From an uncultured Lachnospiraceae bacterium (GTDB lineage Bacteria > Bacillota > Clostridia > Lachnospirales > Lachnospiraceae), in assembly GCA_902782815.1 (NCBI GenBank), contig CACZOS010000066.1:1-5174 (forward strand): DNA of 5,174 nucleotides, read 5' to 3'. A model generated the notes under the pieces. The model was not told where the DNA came from, searched no databases, and worked only from the letters and a program-made list of their open reading frames with translations. The position numbers and the translations under genes are program-made. Below, piece after piece: positions 5,039-5,174 of this stretch (its first letter is position 1; each line of letters begins with the position of its first letter).

Positions 5039-5174
5039 ATGGCTACAACATTTTTACAGGTCAGAGTTGACGAAAAAGACAAAGAAAAAGCAGCTGAGAT
5101 TCTTGAACAGCTCGGAACAAACCTCTCAGCTGTGGTTAACATGATGATTAAACAGATCATCCTCACAAAAAGTA
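5039..5174 (+). CDS. RelB/DinJ family antitoxin, C-terminus outside window
   Basis: The first 45 codons are present; the gene runs off the right edge. It begins MATTFLQVRVDEKDKEKA and continues with a helix-turn-helix-like pattern containing LGTNLSAVVNMMIKQ at about 25-39. This is typical of RelB/DinJ antitoxins: an N-terminal beta strand (FLQVRVD) that forms the ribbon-helix-helix DNA-binding dimer, then two helices. The missing C-terminal part would bind and neutralise the toxin, usually a RelE/YafQ-type ribosome-dependent mRNA endonuclease encoded directly downstream. A strong Shine-Dalgarno site, AAAGGAG (5025-5031), lies seven bases before the ATG. The palindromic promoter upstream fits an autoregulated toxin-antitoxin operon. 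The toxin gene is not in the window, so an orphan antitoxin cannot be excluded. Confidence 0.88.
   Translation, partial: MATTFLQVRVDEKDKEKAAEILEQLGTNLSAVVNMMIKQIILTKS

Overview
The window looks like chromosomal DNA from a low-to-moderate GC Firmicute, most likely of class Clostridia and possibly Lachnospiraceae. Three things point there: purine-rich Shine-Dalgarno sites before nearly every gene, sigma-A type promoters (two with a TGn extended -10), and an OGG1-type 8-oxoguanine glycosylase of the clostridial kind. This placement is inference; there is no rRNA or other marker gene.

Layout. Positions 1-1834, minus strand: a two-gene operon of an M20D amidohydrolase (609-1781) with its own promoter, followed by an unrecognised acidic protein (1-609, cut by the window edge) whose start overlaps the amidohydrolase stop as TGATG. 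Positions 1848-1897: a very long hairpin terminator. Positions 1939-4025: two divergent genes, one minus (1939-3030) and one plus (3333-4025), encoding paralogous putative zinc metalloproteins. Both carry HEFTHLADF at residues 72-80 and a downstream YMNT(Y/W)SE(F/Y)HA motif. About 300 bases with a promoter in each direction separate them. Positions 4011-4038: a hairpin terminator with the plus-strand gene's stop codon in its loop. Positions 4041-4868, minus strand: the ogg-type DNA glycosylase, convergent with the plus-strand paralogue. Positions 4945-5174, plus strand: a near-perfect 33-bp palindrome over a promoter, followed by the start of a RelB/DinJ-family antitoxin gene cut by the window edge.

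How the parts fit. Amidohydrolase and glycosylase are housekeeping-type metabolic and repair genes. The antitoxin gene probably starts a type II toxin-antitoxin operon that represses itself through the palindrome; its toxin would lie beyond the right edge. The least explained part is the divergent metalloprotein pair. It looks like a local duplication and inversion, after which one copy gained or the other lost an internal segment of about 45 residues and a C-terminal tail of about 83 residues. Their substrate is unknown. No tRNA, rRNA, CRISPR array or insertion sequence was seen.
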